From assembly GCF_018449545.1 (NCBI RefSeq), contig NZ_JAAVUR010000009.1:186001-250000 (forward strand): a DNA stretch of 64,000 nt. The letters are read 5' to 3'. Below the pieces are notes generated by a model. It was not told the DNA's origin and ran no database searches. It saw only the letters and a list, made by a program, of their open reading frames with translations. A program made the position numbers and the translations under genes. Positions within the stretch are counted from its first letter, which is position 1; every line of letters starts with the position of its first letter. Below, in pieces: positions 16,489-25,853 of this stretch. This stretch comes from Granulicella sp. dw_53 (GTDB lineage: Bacteria; Acidobacteriota; Terriglobia; Terriglobales; Acidobacteriaceae).

Positions 16489-19400
16489 TTAGAAGTTGAT
16501 CTTCGCAGCAAGCTGGATATCACGCGAGCTGTTGTTCTGCTTGGACAAGGTGCCGAACGAAGCGCTGGACAACGAGGTACCAAGACCACCAAACTGCGTG
16601 TGGTTGGTGACGTTCAACACATCCGCCTGGAAGGTCAGCTTGGCGCGATCGTAAAGGGGAAACTCACGCTTCAAGCCTGCATCGAGATTGTAGTTTCCAA
16701 CGTTGTACAGGTTGTAAGGCGCGTTGCGTGGAACATTTCCGAAGTTATACCCGCTGTTGCCCGGAGTCGCGACGAACGCCGTGGAATCCAGGAACTTGAC
16801 ACTGCCGAGGGTCGTCGCGGTCACTTTGGCGCCGTAACCGCCACCAACTCGCGGCGAGCCCGTGAACGCGGGATTATACGAGGGATAGCAACTGCCAGGA
16901 GTCTGGCAGCTAAGACCGGAGATAGAGAGCGGACCTCCGGAGATCTTAGTGAAGATGTAAGAGACCTTCCAACCACCACCGAGAATCCGCACTGCAACAT
17001 GATTGCCGCCGAACTGACTCCTACCGCCCACAGGCACCGCGTACACGCCGAAGATGCGGAGATTGTTCGGAATATTGTTCGAGCTGACTGCACGATCGAT
17101 ACGGTTCGCCTGGGGATTGCCGACGCCGCCATCGATGACATTGTCAGGAATCGGGTACCCGCTGCGTACACCCGAGATATCGTCGATCGTCTTGGAAAAG
17201 GTGTAGTTCAAAGTCGAACTCCAGCCATGCCAAGGGCGCAGAGCGAGCGATATTTGCAGCGCGTTATAGTTTGCATTGCCGATATCTCCCCAGGTATCGG
17301 TCACGGCGGAGTATTGCGGGAATGGCTTGAGCATCTGGCCGATCGTCGCAGACGGACCACCGTAATTGGCATAGGGCAGCGCGATTCCGGGCAGGAGAGC
17401 CTGCGCCTCCTGGAGATAGGTCTTTCCTTTGTTTGGACCGGACGCAGAGTCAATGCCGGACGGCAACTGCTTCAACAGGCCACCCAGTACCTGGTACTGC
17501 GGCGCAAGTTGATTTTGATAGAAGCCACGGCTTTGAGCGACGAGGAAGTGCGACTGGTTGCCGGCAAAGTCGACGCTGAGCGTGAGGTCTTTAGTCAGCG
17601 CTTGCTGAATTCCGAAGTTGTAGCTGTTGGTATAGGGCGCTCGTCCGGAAAGGTACGGATCCGCGTAAGACACAGCCCCAGCCGTGGGCGATGCTCCACC
17701 GATCAGATAGTTCCCAGTCTGCGCCGTGGCCAGACGCGTCGCCGTTGCCGTATAAGCCGGGATACTGGTGCTGTTCAACGCGGGATTTAGATAAAAGGCA
17801 GGCTGACCACCTTGCCCAGAGTCGGCAAAGGTAGGATTGGCCGTAAGACCGACCTGCCCAGTGCCGTTGTAAGCGCCAGCGCTGGATCCGCCGACGCCAC
17901 CGCTATGTGTATACATGATCGCGAAGGCACCGCGAATGACTGCGCGGCTCGATACTTGATACGCAAATCCAAGATGCGGTCCGAAGTTCTTGTACCAGGT
18001 ATTGACCGGTGTACGGCAGTTGCAGGTTCCAGCGCCATGGCCGATGTAGAAGAGAGAACCCGGAGTTCCGGTCGCGGGATTGATCATGGTCGGGCTGAAC
18101 GAGCTCCAACGATCCTGAGCCTCGTGAAATGGTGTGTACAGATCCCAGCGCAGGCCAATGTTGAGGGTGAGGTTCTTGCTGGCCTTGAAGTCGTCCTGCA
18201 CATAGGGAGAGAAAGCACGGTAGCGCGCACCAAGGGTAGAGAAATCCTGAACGTAGAGGGAGGCAGAATCGACCGCGCCGATCAGGAAGCTGGCATAGCT
18301 CAGCCCGCTCTTGGTATTAATGGCGCCAGTAGAGCTGTAACCAGCCGTGGAGTTGGAGCTGTAAGTAAAGCTCAGCGGCTTGGACGCGCTATCGGAGACC
18401 GACTGGTTGAACTCCAGCCATTGGTACGTGCCGCCAATCGTGATCGAGTGACGGCCCTTCGTGAGCTGAAACTCGTCGCCCAGGGTGAAGGTATTCACGC
18501 CTTCGTGAAAGCCAGTCGGAGCGGAAAAACCTGACGGTCCATCGACGCCACCGGAGAAGGTCGCTCCTGGAAACGTCGTGGCGGCGAGACCGGCAGGCAG
18601 ATTGCCGATGCCCAGCGTCGTCGCGGTGACACTGCCGTCCTCGGTTGCATTCTTTACCGGCGCTGAAAAACGAGTGAGTCCGTAACGCAACTGATTCACT
18701 GCATGCGGAGTAATGATGAAGGTGTGCTTGACGATGTCCGTCGTGGTCGTCTCTGTAACCAGAGTGCCATTGGTATAAGGGAACGGCAGCACCGAGGTCG
18801 CACCATAGTCGTATGGGGGAATCCGCTTTACGCCGGACGTCGAGATAAGGGCAATCTGCTGCCGGTCCGAAAGGGTGTAATCGATTCGGCCGGTGAAGCC
18901 CCAGACCTGTAAGCCCGTCACGCGACCGGCGACATAGTTGCTGGTGAGATTGCTATTCGCCACCGGCGGGAGATAGCTCTGCTCTGCTAACGAAATTGAA
19001 GAAAGCTCCGACTTGGGAATAACATCCTTGGTTGGCACGCCGTTCTTCATCCCCATAAACGGATAGGCACAAGTCAATCCTTTGGCCGCCGTGCAGGCCG
19101 CGACGGTCGTCGGATCGTAGATGTCATACCCGGGGTTCGCTGCCGCATACGCCGTAAAGTCCCCGTTGCGCGCGTCGTTGGTTGGAATGGTCTGGTAAGT
19201 TGGATTGGTGATGCCGTTGTAGTGGTAACGGTCGTAGTTCGCGAAGAAGAAGAGTTTCTTGCGGAGGATCGGACCACCCAATGAGAGGGACAGTTCGTCC
19301 TGATGCTCTGGATTCTTCTTGTAGGGGAAGCCTGTCGTCCCGTCGCTGCGGACGACGTTGGTAAATGGCTGCGTGTATCCCCACGTATCCAAAGCCGTGT

Positions 19401-20199
19401 TGCGGATGAAGAAATTTGCATTGCCGTGGAAGGTATTCGTGCCCTGCTTGATGGAATAATTCTCAACCCCAAGCCCTTGAAACTGTGCCGAAGAGCCGCT
19501 GGTTTGTACCTGAAACTGATCGACCGCCTCGATAGCAAGGTTTTGGTTCAACTTTCGATTGTCTCCCTGCGAGTCGACGGTGGTTTGTGGAACCCCTTCG
19601 ATGTACATCTCATTAGAATTTCCGGAACCGGTTCCGTTAAAGATGCCGGCGCGTCCACCGCTGTTGACTCCCGGGAGCAGCGTCACAAAACTGGTCGGAT
19701 CGCGCGGGCCGCCGGATGTAATCTGCAAAGGCAGCTCGGAGTAGGTCTGGTTCTCCATCACGCCTCCGAGGGTCGCATTGGTAGTCTGCAGTGCTGGTGG
19801 CGCGGTCGAGACCGTGACCGTCTCGTTTTGCGCGCCAACCATCAGTTTAGGATTCAGTCCTACCGTCGCAAGCGCGTCGACGGTGATGTTCTCCTGCCGG
19901 AAGGTCTGGAATCCAGGTGAGGAAACCGTGACACTGTACACTCCGGGCGTCAGCGGCGAGACGACGTAATATCCAGTGCTTGTAGCTTGCCGGACTGTAT
20001 CCACGCCCGTAACGTTTTCGTGTGCCGTCACCGTCGCATCGGGAACCACTGCACCGCTCGCATCCTGAACCGTACCCGAGATGCCGCCTTGTCCGGTGAT
20101 CTGCGCCATAGCTGAAAGCGGCGCCATGGCCAGAGCCAGCACAACTACGTGACGAAGCGCGGAGAAGAAGATAGCGTCGGGATGATTACGAAATGACAT
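16489..20199 (-). CDS. Oar-like TonB-dependent receptor with carboxypeptidase-regulatory-like domain
   Basis: A 1,236-residue outer-membrane receptor of the type abundant in Acidobacteria. Signal peptide about residues 1-32 (ends LSAMAQ). A carboxypeptidase-regulatory-like Ig fold occupies about 36-125 (GGISGTVQDASGAVVPDATV). The plug follows, and a long beta-barrel runs to the C-terminus, which ends in an aromatic outer-membrane signature (LAAKINF). It presumably takes up oligosaccharides released by the neighbouring glycosidases. No SusD-like lipoprotein gene is nearby, unlike Bacteroidetes loci. AAGGA upstream supports ATG 20199, which overlaps the end of the small ORF before it. Confidence 0.93.
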   Translation of the reverse strand: MSFRNHPDAIFFSALRHVVVLALAMAPLSAMAQITGQGGISGTVQDASGAVVPDATVTAHENVTGVDTVRQATSTGYYVVSPLTPGVYSVTVSSPGFQTFRQENITVDALATVGLNPKLMVGAQNETVTVSTAPPALQTTNATLGGVMENQTYSELPLQITSGGPRDPTSFVTLLPGVNSGGRAGIFNGTGSGNSNEMYIEGVPQTTVDSQGDNRKLNQNLAIEAVDQFQVQTSGSSAQFQGLGVENYSIKQGTNTFHGNANFFIRNTALDTWGYTQPFTNVVRSDGTTGFPYKKNPEHQDELSLSLGGPILRKKLFFFANYDRYHYNGITNPTYQTIPTNDARNGDFTAYAAANPGYDIYDPTTVAACTAAKGLTCAYPFMGMKNGVPTKDVIPKSELSSISLAEQSYLPPVANSNLTSNYVAGRVTGLQVWGFTGRIDYTLSDRQQIALISTSGVKRIPPYDYGATSVLPFPYTNGTLVTETTTTDIVKHTFIITPHAVNQLRYGLTRFSAPVKNATEDGSVTATTLGIGNLPAGLAATTFPGATFSGGVDGPSGFSAPTGFHEGVNTFTLGDEFQLTKGRHSITIGGTYQWLEFNQSVSDSASKPLSFTYSSNSTAGYSSTGAINTKSGLSYASFLIGAVDSASLYVQDFSTLGARYRAFSPYVQDDFKASKNLTLNIGLRWDLYTPFHEAQDRWSSFSPTMINPATGTPGSLFYIGHGAGTCNCRTPVNTWYKNFGPHLGFAYQVSSRAVIRGAFAIMYTHSGGVGGSSAGAYNGTGQVGLTANPTFADSGQGGQPAFYLNPALNSTSIPAYTATATRLATAQTGNYLIGGASPTAGAVSYADPYLSGRAPYTNSYNFGIQQALTKDLTLSVDFAGNQSHFLVAQSRGFYQNQLAPQYQVLGGLLKQLPSGIDSASGPNKGKTYLQEAQALLPGIALPYANYGGPSATIGQMLKPFPQYSAVTDTWGDIGNANYNALQISLALRPWHGWSSTLNYTFSKTIDDISGVRSGYPIPDNVIDGGVGNPQANRIDRAVSSNNIPNNLRIFGVYAVPVGGRSQFGGNHVAVRILGGGWKVSYIFTKISGGPLSISGLSCQTPGSCYPSYNPAFTGSPRVGGGYGAKVTATTLGSVKFLDSTAFVATPGNSGYNFGNVPRNAPYNLYNVGNYNLDAGLKREFPLYDRAKLTFQADVLNVTNHTQFGGLGTSLSSASFGTLSKQNNSSRDIQLAAKINF

Positions 20200-20395
20200 T
20201 GATTTGTCCTTGAACTTCCTGAAGTATTTTTAGCCGGGTACTAGTTAGTTGCGTCGATGCATTCTTGGAGCAACTGCTGGGAAGCCACTTCTGCGTAGTC
20301 GTAGGTGAACGATTCACTTCTGATTTCGGGGACTCTTGAGCCCGAGCGAAGACAGCCATGGTGAGGCCAAGGACAATGGCGAGCGGATATCTCAC
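20186..20395 (-). CDS. small ORF with signal-peptide-like start (possibly a frameshifted remnant)
   Basis: GTG 20395 overlaps the stop of the glycosidase gene (ATGTGA), and the frame ends 14 bases inside the receptor gene. The 69 residues begin with a good signal peptide (MRYPLAIVLGLTMAVFARAQ), then a Ser/Thr-rich tail resembling nothing. In another frame the same DNA encodes a more protein-like run (FTYDYAEVASQQLLQECI) ending at 20241, suggesting that an indel, perhaps in the CCCC run, has broken a longer secreted protein. Alternatively it only serves to couple translation between its neighbours. Confidence 0.4.
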   Translation of the reverse strand: MRYPLAIVLGLTMAVFARAQESPKSEVNRSPTTTQKWLPSSCSKNASTQLTSTRLKILQEVQGQINVIS

Positions 20396-21711
20396 ATGCG
20401 GCCTGCTTTGCCACTTCCCTGAAGCCGAACAATGAAGTCAAGATAAGTGAGAGCCGCCGGGGAGTAGCCGCTGGCATCGACCCGTGTAAAGTCTCCGGTC
20501 AGTGGGTCCATCTGCTGTCGGAACTCTGTGTAGCGGCTGATGGCCTCGCACCACTGATACATGAGGTGCCGCAGTTCGGTATCCTTGCTGTAGTAAGACA
20601 TCCAGCGTGGAGCACGAAGGGCGGTGAGGGCCTGCGACGCTCCACCCCAGCTATTGCGCGGAATCGGGCGTACGAACGCCGGATCGTCCTGGGCAATCGA
20701 GGTAAGGGGAAAGAGTGCCCAGAAGGCGTTGGGGTTGCGGATCTGGCGTGTCCAGACAGCCTCGAAGATAGCGCGGTCGCGGCGATCGGAGAGCTTGAGG
20801 ACATGCTCCCCAAGCACGCGGCTGATGACGTCAGAGCGGACACGGACAAAGTTCCCCTGCGCGTCGAGATCGTAAAATGCAGCATCTTTGGGGTCGTAAA
20901 GTCTCTCGATGATGAGATGGCGAATGATCTCTGCATCGGCTTGCCAGCGAGCAGCCTCTTCCTTCTTGCCTAGCGCAGTCGCCATGGCGGCGAGCGCAAC
21001 CCGCCCGCCGTACGTGGTCGCGGAGAGATCAGGACACAAACGCGGCAGCGTGGCGACGGTATGGTCGTAGAGGCGGGCATCAGCCTGCGGGCACTGCTTC
21101 GGCGAACCAGTCCAGCGCGGACTATTGTCGTGACCTGTGTCGTACACGCAAAAACCTTCAGTAAGCCCGGTCTTGCGGGTGTCGCGGAACCGGCGGAGCC
21201 AAGCGTCCCAGCGCGAGCATGCCTCATAGGCGGTGTGAAGAAAGCGCTCATCGTGGGTCATCTGCACCAACTCCCAGGCGGTGGCCGCGATGGGCACAAC
21301 CATCTGGATCTGACCGAACCCCGTGGCGGACATCTTTACTGAGCAAGGAAGCTGACCATCGGGCTTCTGCAAGGAAAAGAATGCCAGGTGATTGTTGCGT
21401 GCGATTTGAAGTGGAGTAGGCAGGTCCTCCACCGGCGTGATGTAACGCGCCAGCGAGCCGTAGACCAGCCCCTCTTGCGGAGCGCACTCCTGCCAGACGC
21501 CCGGATAGACTGCGCCTTCTAGCAACACAGGCTGATCGTAGCCAGGAACAACCTTGATATTGTCGGCGAGAACTTTGAGCGCTGCGTCCCAGGTGCGCTT
21601 CCAGCGGGGGTCCGCATTCGGGAACACCGGGTCCGCCGGCATAACCGGTACCGGCGCGTACGCCAATGCTACAACTGCGGAGGCTTTCGCCAGAAAGGTG
21701 CGACGATCCAT
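20392..21711 (-). CDS. secreted six-hairpin (MGH1/trehalase-like) glycoside hydrolase
   Basis: A 439-residue exported protein with an alpha/alpha toroid glycosidase fold. The frame is open to 21789, but ATG 21711 gives a twin-arginine-like leader (MDRRTFLAKASAVVALAYA) and has GAGGGA upstream. Distinctive segments: YPGVWQECAPQEG, LQKPDGQLP, VPIAATAWELVQ, YDTGHDNSPRW (an Asp-containing motif like those in GH37/63/MGH1 active sites), and NAFWALFPLTS with NSWGGASQALTALRA near the end. Family cannot be fixed by eye. It is the first gene of the minus-strand polysaccharide operon, followed by the small ORF and the Oar-like receptor. Confidence 0.75.
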   Translation of the reverse strand: MDRRTFLAKASAVVALAYAPVPVMPADPVFPNADPRWKRTWDAALKVLADNIKVVPGYDQPVLLEGAVYPGVWQECAPQEGLVYGSLARYITPVEDLPTPLQIARNNHLAFFSLQKPDGQLPCSVKMSATGFGQIQMVVPIAATAWELVQMTHDERFLHTAYEACSRWDAWLRRFRDTRKTGLTEGFCVYDTGHDNSPRWTGSPKQCPQADARLYDHTVATLPRLCPDLSATTYGGRVALAAMATALGKKEEAARWQADAEIIRHLIIERLYDPKDAAFYDLDAQGNFVRVRSDVISRVLGEHVLKLSDRRDRAIFEAVWTRQIRNPNAFWALFPLTSIAQDDPAFVRPIPRNSWGGASQALTALRAPRWMSYYSKDTELRHLMYQWCEAISRYTEFRQQMDPLTGDFTRVDASGYSPAALTYLDFIVRLQGSGKAGRM

Positions 21712-22235
21712 CTTGTTCCCTCTTCGAACTGCTAAGGCTTGCTCCAAATCAAACTTCAAGGTCGAACTAAACCGGAGCCACACTGCCAATTCCGGTCATG
21801 CGAGCCGAGCGAAATTGCACGACTCACTCGACAAATTCTTCGGCGCAACTTGGGAGACTAGAGCTCCAACCGTGTCACTCGTGTTCTCCCGTCTTGCCCT
21901 CTGCCGGCGCAAGATTTTCTTGTTGAAAAAGTGCCGCCATTGAAACATTCGTCTGAGAGAACTCACCACGCTACTAACGGCTTGGTGCTCATTTGGTCAG
22001 ACAGCTTCTTTTTTTATCAGCAACTTAGCCAGACGTTTGTTCGTGCGGATGAGGGACGTTTGCTAGCCAATTTGCCCGCCTCCTTGGGCAAGACTGCAAA
22101 GTCAGTAGGTCGCCCCCCGCTGGACTTGCAGCAGCGAATCCACAATGATGTTTGGGACAGGTCAAACAATGCCAGGCATAGTCACCGTGGCGTCTAGTGA
22201 GAGAGGGTGAAAAGAATTGGAGTGGAGAAATCTGC
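21712..22235. other. intergenic region upstream of the pectin-type operon
   Basis: 524 bases between the end of the TolB/TPR regulator and the first glycosidase gene, both on the minus strand. The one open frame on the plus strand (88 codons from 21931) is hydrophilic, lacks a ribosome-binding site and looks like chance. The region presumably contains the promoter of the glycosidase-receptor operon; no clear hairpin terminator was found. Confidence 0.5.
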
Positions 22236-24239
22236 TTACTGGGTCAATCCGACACGGCTCAAGAGATCGTCAAACCGCGGATCTCCTCGCAATGGGTCAA
22301 GACAAGGCTCTACCTTAATATAGGTAATCCCCTCATCGTGCGTCCGGTATGACTCTTCCAGCCATTTGAAAGCCTCCGCCTTCTTTCCCATGCCAGCATA
22401 GACGAGCGCGATCTCATAGCGTCCGATGCCTTCGTTCTTGACCGTGTCCTCCAGCTGCGAGATGACCGCGGTCGCGGCATCGGTCTTCCCAGACCGAGCG
22501 TATACATTGCCAAGATGCCCTAACGCCTGAGGCCGAGTTCCCGCCCTGGAAAATTCTGAGATAGAGTCGGCGTATGAGCCCTTCTCCGCATAAATCTCTC
22601 CCAGCAGCAGATGCCAGTTGGGTGCCGGAATATCGAGCGTGCGGACCTTCTCGATCAGCAATAGAGCCTGGTCATATTGTCGGCAGTAGTAAAGGATGAA
22701 CCCTTCCAGGTGGTAAAGCCGACTCGAAAATGGATCCAGATCTTCGTTTTTCTGTACCTCTGAGAGCGTCTCTCGAACCCGGCCCGTCCGCACAAGGTAG
22801 CGCTCATACTCTTCGTGGATCGAAGCTGATTTGTGGCTCAGTTCCAACGCCCGGCGAAACTCCGTCCCCGCCGCAGCCCAGTCCCAGTTCAGATTAATGT
22901 AGGCATTGGCAAGCTCGGCGTGGCCCTCTGCCAGGGAGCTATCCAGCTCGATAGCCCTCGTCGCTTCTACCTTCTGCATAAGAAAAGCATCGCTCGAATC
23001 GATTCGGTCAGATTCGCCAAGATGTCCATCGCAGAATGCCAATGCGGCCTGAGCCTGCGGATAGTTGAAATCGATATTGAGCGCCGCACGAAAGTAGTCC
23101 GCGGCGTTCGCACAATCTTCCGCCTCCAGCAGATATTTTCCATGCAGAAAGAGATCCTGCGCGACCGCGTCGATGGGTCGGTTAGCCCGATAGCGGGTTT
23201 GGGCCTGCGGCGTCACGGCAAGATTGATCTCTTTGACAATCGCATGCGAAACCTCGCCCTGCCATGCCAGTGCGGTCTTCAGATCTCGCACATAGCTATG
23301 GAACCAGATCACATGATCCGTTTTAACCGCCGTGAACGAGACGTAGATAAGGACACGGCTTCCCTCCCGCATAATGCTTTCTTCGACAACCCCGTCGACA
23401 CTCAGCGCGCGGCCCACCTCGGCTGCGGTCTTTCGCGTCCCTTTGTAATTCATCACAGTCGCAACCGGCGTAATAGAAAGCGTGGAGACTTGGCTAAGGT
23501 CGCTCACCAATTCATTCGTCATCCCATCCGCAAAGTACTCCTGGGAGGGAATTCCGGAGTGATTCTCCATCGGCAGAATGGCGATCGAATGAATTGGAAT
23601 AGCGTCCCCGGAACCGAAGTACCGCCTCACACCGAAGTACGCTGCAACTGCAAGTAGGACCAACCCAATCCAGAGAACCCGACGGGTGAGAAACGCGCGC
23701 GCCGCCCGCTGCCAGACAACAGACCGCGGAAGGACTATAGAAGCGTCCGGGATTGCGGATGGGAGTTTGATCCCCGCCTCCCCAGTCCGTTCAGAGGCGG
23801 CCTCCGGAGTCCATGGCGAGGTTAGGGCAGCCGCTGACGAAGGACCTGGGACGACCTCTACAGTCTCTACCGGTGAAAACCCAAACTTGGGCACATACGA
23901 TCCGCTCGGCAGTTCAATCCGTACTGGCGAGGAACTCGCTTCCAGATAATACTGTGCAAGCTTCTTGCGAACCTCCGTCGCTTTCACCCGAACCACGGAA
24001 TCACTGCCGGTGTCGTAGTCGATCGGACGGCCAAACATCTCGGCCCCTATCATTCGCTCCCGCAGGGAGTCGTATTCACCGACAAGTGCGTGTCCTACAA
24101 CGAGTTGCAGAAAGTCCTGGGCACGCTTACTCCCCGCGAACGCGGGACTCATAAGCACTTCTTTGAGGTGATATCTAATTAATTGGAGTTGGCTCGGGGT
24201 AAGTTCTTCTGTTGGCCGAGATTGGGCGATGGACTCCAT
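22236..24239 (-). CDS. membrane regulator: shared N-terminal domain, TM helix, TolB-like and TPR domains
   Basis: A 667-residue single-pass membrane protein. Residues 14-120 form a cytoplasmic domain with core ERMIGAEMFGRP...YDTGSDSVVRVKATEVRKK and an end IELPSGSYVPKF; the same domain opens the protein at 31046-32299. A linker leads to one TM helix (about 188-204). Residues 217-345 are TolB-like (IAILPMENHSGI, QEYFADGMTNELVSDLSQV), and about 365-640 are TPR repeats. The layout copies CadC-type membrane transcription factors: DNA-binding-like N-terminus, sensor outside. DNA binding by this domain is inference. It sits upstream of the pectin-type operon and divergent from the pectate lyase, so it is a good candidate to control both. 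Confidence 0.85.
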   Translation of the reverse strand: MESIAQSRPTEELTPSQLQLIRYHLKEVLMSPAFAGSKRAQDFLQLVVGHALVGEYDSLRERMIGAEMFGRPIDYDTGSDSVVRVKATEVRKKLAQYYLEASSSPVRIELPSGSYVPKFGFSPVETVEVVPGPSSAAALTSPWTPEAASERTGEAGIKLPSAIPDASIVLPRSVVWQRAARAFLTRRVLWIGLVLLAVAAYFGVRRYFGSGDAIPIHSIAILPMENHSGIPSQEYFADGMTNELVSDLSQVSTLSITPVATVMNYKGTRKTAAEVGRALSVDGVVEESIMREGSRVLIYVSFTAVKTDHVIWFHSYVRDLKTALAWQGEVSHAIVKEINLAVTPQAQTRYRANRPIDAVAQDLFLHGKYLLEAEDCANAADYFRAALNIDFNYPQAQAALAFCDGHLGESDRIDSSDAFLMQKVEATRAIELDSSLAEGHAELANAYINLNWDWAAAGTEFRRALELSHKSASIHEEYERYLVRTGRVRETLSEVQKNEDLDPFSSRLYHLEGFILYYCRQYDQALLLIEKVRTLDIPAPNWHLLLGEIYAEKGSYADSISEFSRAGTRPQALGHLGNVYARSGKTDAATAVISQLEDTVKNEGIGRYEIALVYAGMGKKAEAFKWLEESYRTHDEGITYIKVEPCLDPLRGDPRFDDLLSRVGLTQ

Positions 24240-24296
24240 ACACGAACGATAACCCCTTTCCGTCTCAAGTTATCACAGGAGAGTCCCTCAGTTCGC

Positions 24297-24311
24297 CTTG
24301 AGCAACTCAAG
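24297..24311. promoter_or_regulatory. palindrome in the regulator/pectate lyase intergenic region
   Basis: CTTGAG, spacer CAA, CTCAAG: a perfect 6-bp dyad in the 268-bp gap (24240-24507) between the divergent regulator and pectate lyase genes. Possible operator; nothing else stands out in the gap. Confidence 0.3.
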
Positions 24312-24507
24312 CAAACGTCCTCCCAAACCGTGGCAGGACAATGAGTTGAGCCGACAAACGGGGAAGCATCCGTTCGTAGCGTGGCGACTTCAAAGCTCCT
24401 GTGTTTCAATCGAGACGCCTTCGAATAGAGCTGAAACCTGGGTGGTCTTCATAGGAAATGACGCCACCACAGGTTCAAACTTCGATGTCGATCCAATCAA
24501 AGGTCCC

Positions 24508-25815
24508 ATGAGATTACGTTCCCCTCTTACCTTTCTCCTGATGCTCCCGCTTGCCACGGTCAGCGCCCTGGCGCAATCGGTCACGATCTCCTTTCCCGGT
24601 GCGGAAGGTTTCGGCGCCTCTGCATCCGGCGGACGTGGACAGCCCGTCCTCACGGTATCCAACCTGCAGGACGATGGCCCGGGTTCGTTCCGCGCCGCCG
24701 CTACCCGCTCCAACGTGACGATCGTCTTTGCTGTCAGCGGCACGGTGCATCTCAAGTCGAACATGGAGCTCGGCAGCGACCTCACCATCGCGGGACAGAC
24801 CGCCGCAGGAGGCGGCATCACCATCGCCGACGCGAAGGTCTCCATGACCCACGCGCATAACATCATCATCCGATACGTCCGCTTCCGCGGCGGCATCGCG
24901 GAGTCGCCCAAGGTCAGCTCCCTCAACCTCAGCGACGCGGCCCATGTCATGCTCGACCATCTCTCCATCGAATGGGGCCGATGGGACAACATTCAAACCA
25001 ACGGCAACACCTACTCCACAATCCAGAACTCCATCATCGGCCAGGGGATCGTCCCGCAGCGTTTCGGCTGCCTATGCGAGAGCGACTATCTCACCCTTAC
25101 CCGTAACCTATGGATCGATAACAAAAGCCGCAACCCCAAAGGAAAGGGACATATTCAGTACGTCAACAACGTCGTCTATAACTGGGGCGTGGCTGGCTAC
25201 GTAGGCGGTCATGGAGCCGAGGATCACTTCGCGGACCTGATCAACAACTACTTCATCGCCGGACCTAACTCGGCGGACTCCTTCATAGGGGAGTTCACCA
25301 AGACAGATCACACCTACCAAACCGGCAACTATGCCGACCTCAATCACAACGGCCAGCTCGACGGCCAACTCGTGACCGACGACGCGTTTGAGCACGTAAA
25401 CGCAGACGTCGTCCCAAACCCATTTGCAAAACCCGAGATTCCGGTACACGTCCTGCCGGCGATCGAGGCCGTATCCCTGGGGGCCAAGGATGCAGGTGAC
25501 TCGCTCTGCCGGGACAGCGTTGACCGCGAACTGGTGAATCAACTCCTGTCCTACGGCAAGCAGGGTAAGCTCATCGTGGACGAGACAGAACTAGGACCGC
25601 CGCCACCCTCCAGCGAAGTTGCATCGCCAAAGGACAGCGACGGCGATGGCATTCCGGATGCCTGGGAACACGCTCACCATCTCAACCCGCACGACGCCTC
25701 CGACGGCCAGCGAATCGATCCGAAGACCGGCTATAGCAAGCTGGAGACCTATCTCAATGAGCTTGCAGAGAGCAAGCCCCAGTCACGACTAGGATCGATG
25801 GCCGTCTGCAGGTAG
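24508..25815 (+). CDS. secreted PL1-family pectate lyase
   Basis: A 435-residue secreted parallel beta-helix lyase that cleaves polygalacturonate by beta-elimination. The frame opens at 24298, but ATG 24508 starts a clean signal peptide (MRLRSPLTFLLMLPLATVSALA) and is preferred. The mature protein begins with the PL1 hallmark FPGAEGFGASASGGRGQ, then NLQDDGPGSFRAA, ITIADAKVSM and NIIIRYVRFRGG. The helix core carries MLDHLSIEWGRWDN and NSIIGQGI. The tail has a calcium-binding thrombospondin-3-like repeat (DSDGDGIPDAWEHAH). It is divergent from the TolB/TPR regulator and fits the pectin theme of the minus-strand operon. Confidence 0.9.
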   Translation: MRLRSPLTFLLMLPLATVSALAQSVTISFPGAEGFGASASGGRGQPVLTVSNLQDDGPGSFRAAATRSNVTIVFAVSGTVHLKSNMELGSDLTIAGQTAAGGGITIADAKVSMTHAHNIIIRYVRFRGGIAESPKVSSLNLSDAAHVMLDHLSIEWGRWDNIQTNGNTYSTIQNSIIGQGIVPQRFGCLCESDYLTLTRNLWIDNKSRNPKGKGHIQYVNNVVYNWGVAGYVGGHGAEDHFADLINNYFIAGPNSADSFIGEFTKTDHTYQTGNYADLNHNGQLDGQLVTDDAFEHVNADVVPNPFAKPEIPVHVLPAIEAVSLGAKDAGDSLCRDSVDRELVNQLLSYGKQGKLIVDETELGPPPPSSEVASPKDSDGDGIPDAWEHAHHLNPHDASDGQRIDPKTGYSKLETYLNELAESKPQSRLGSMAVCR

Positions 25816-25853
25816 AGGGCGATCGATAAATATCTACAGCCCATAGTTGCCGT

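Noticed and set aside
16387..17790. 467-codon open frame antisense to the Oar-like receptor
   Set aside because: Composition-driven; no ribosome-binding site or domain, and the receptor frame on the other strand is unmistakable.
21931..22197. 88-codon plus-strand ORF upstream of the glycosidase operon
   Set aside because: No ribosome-binding site, no signal or motif, irregular composition.
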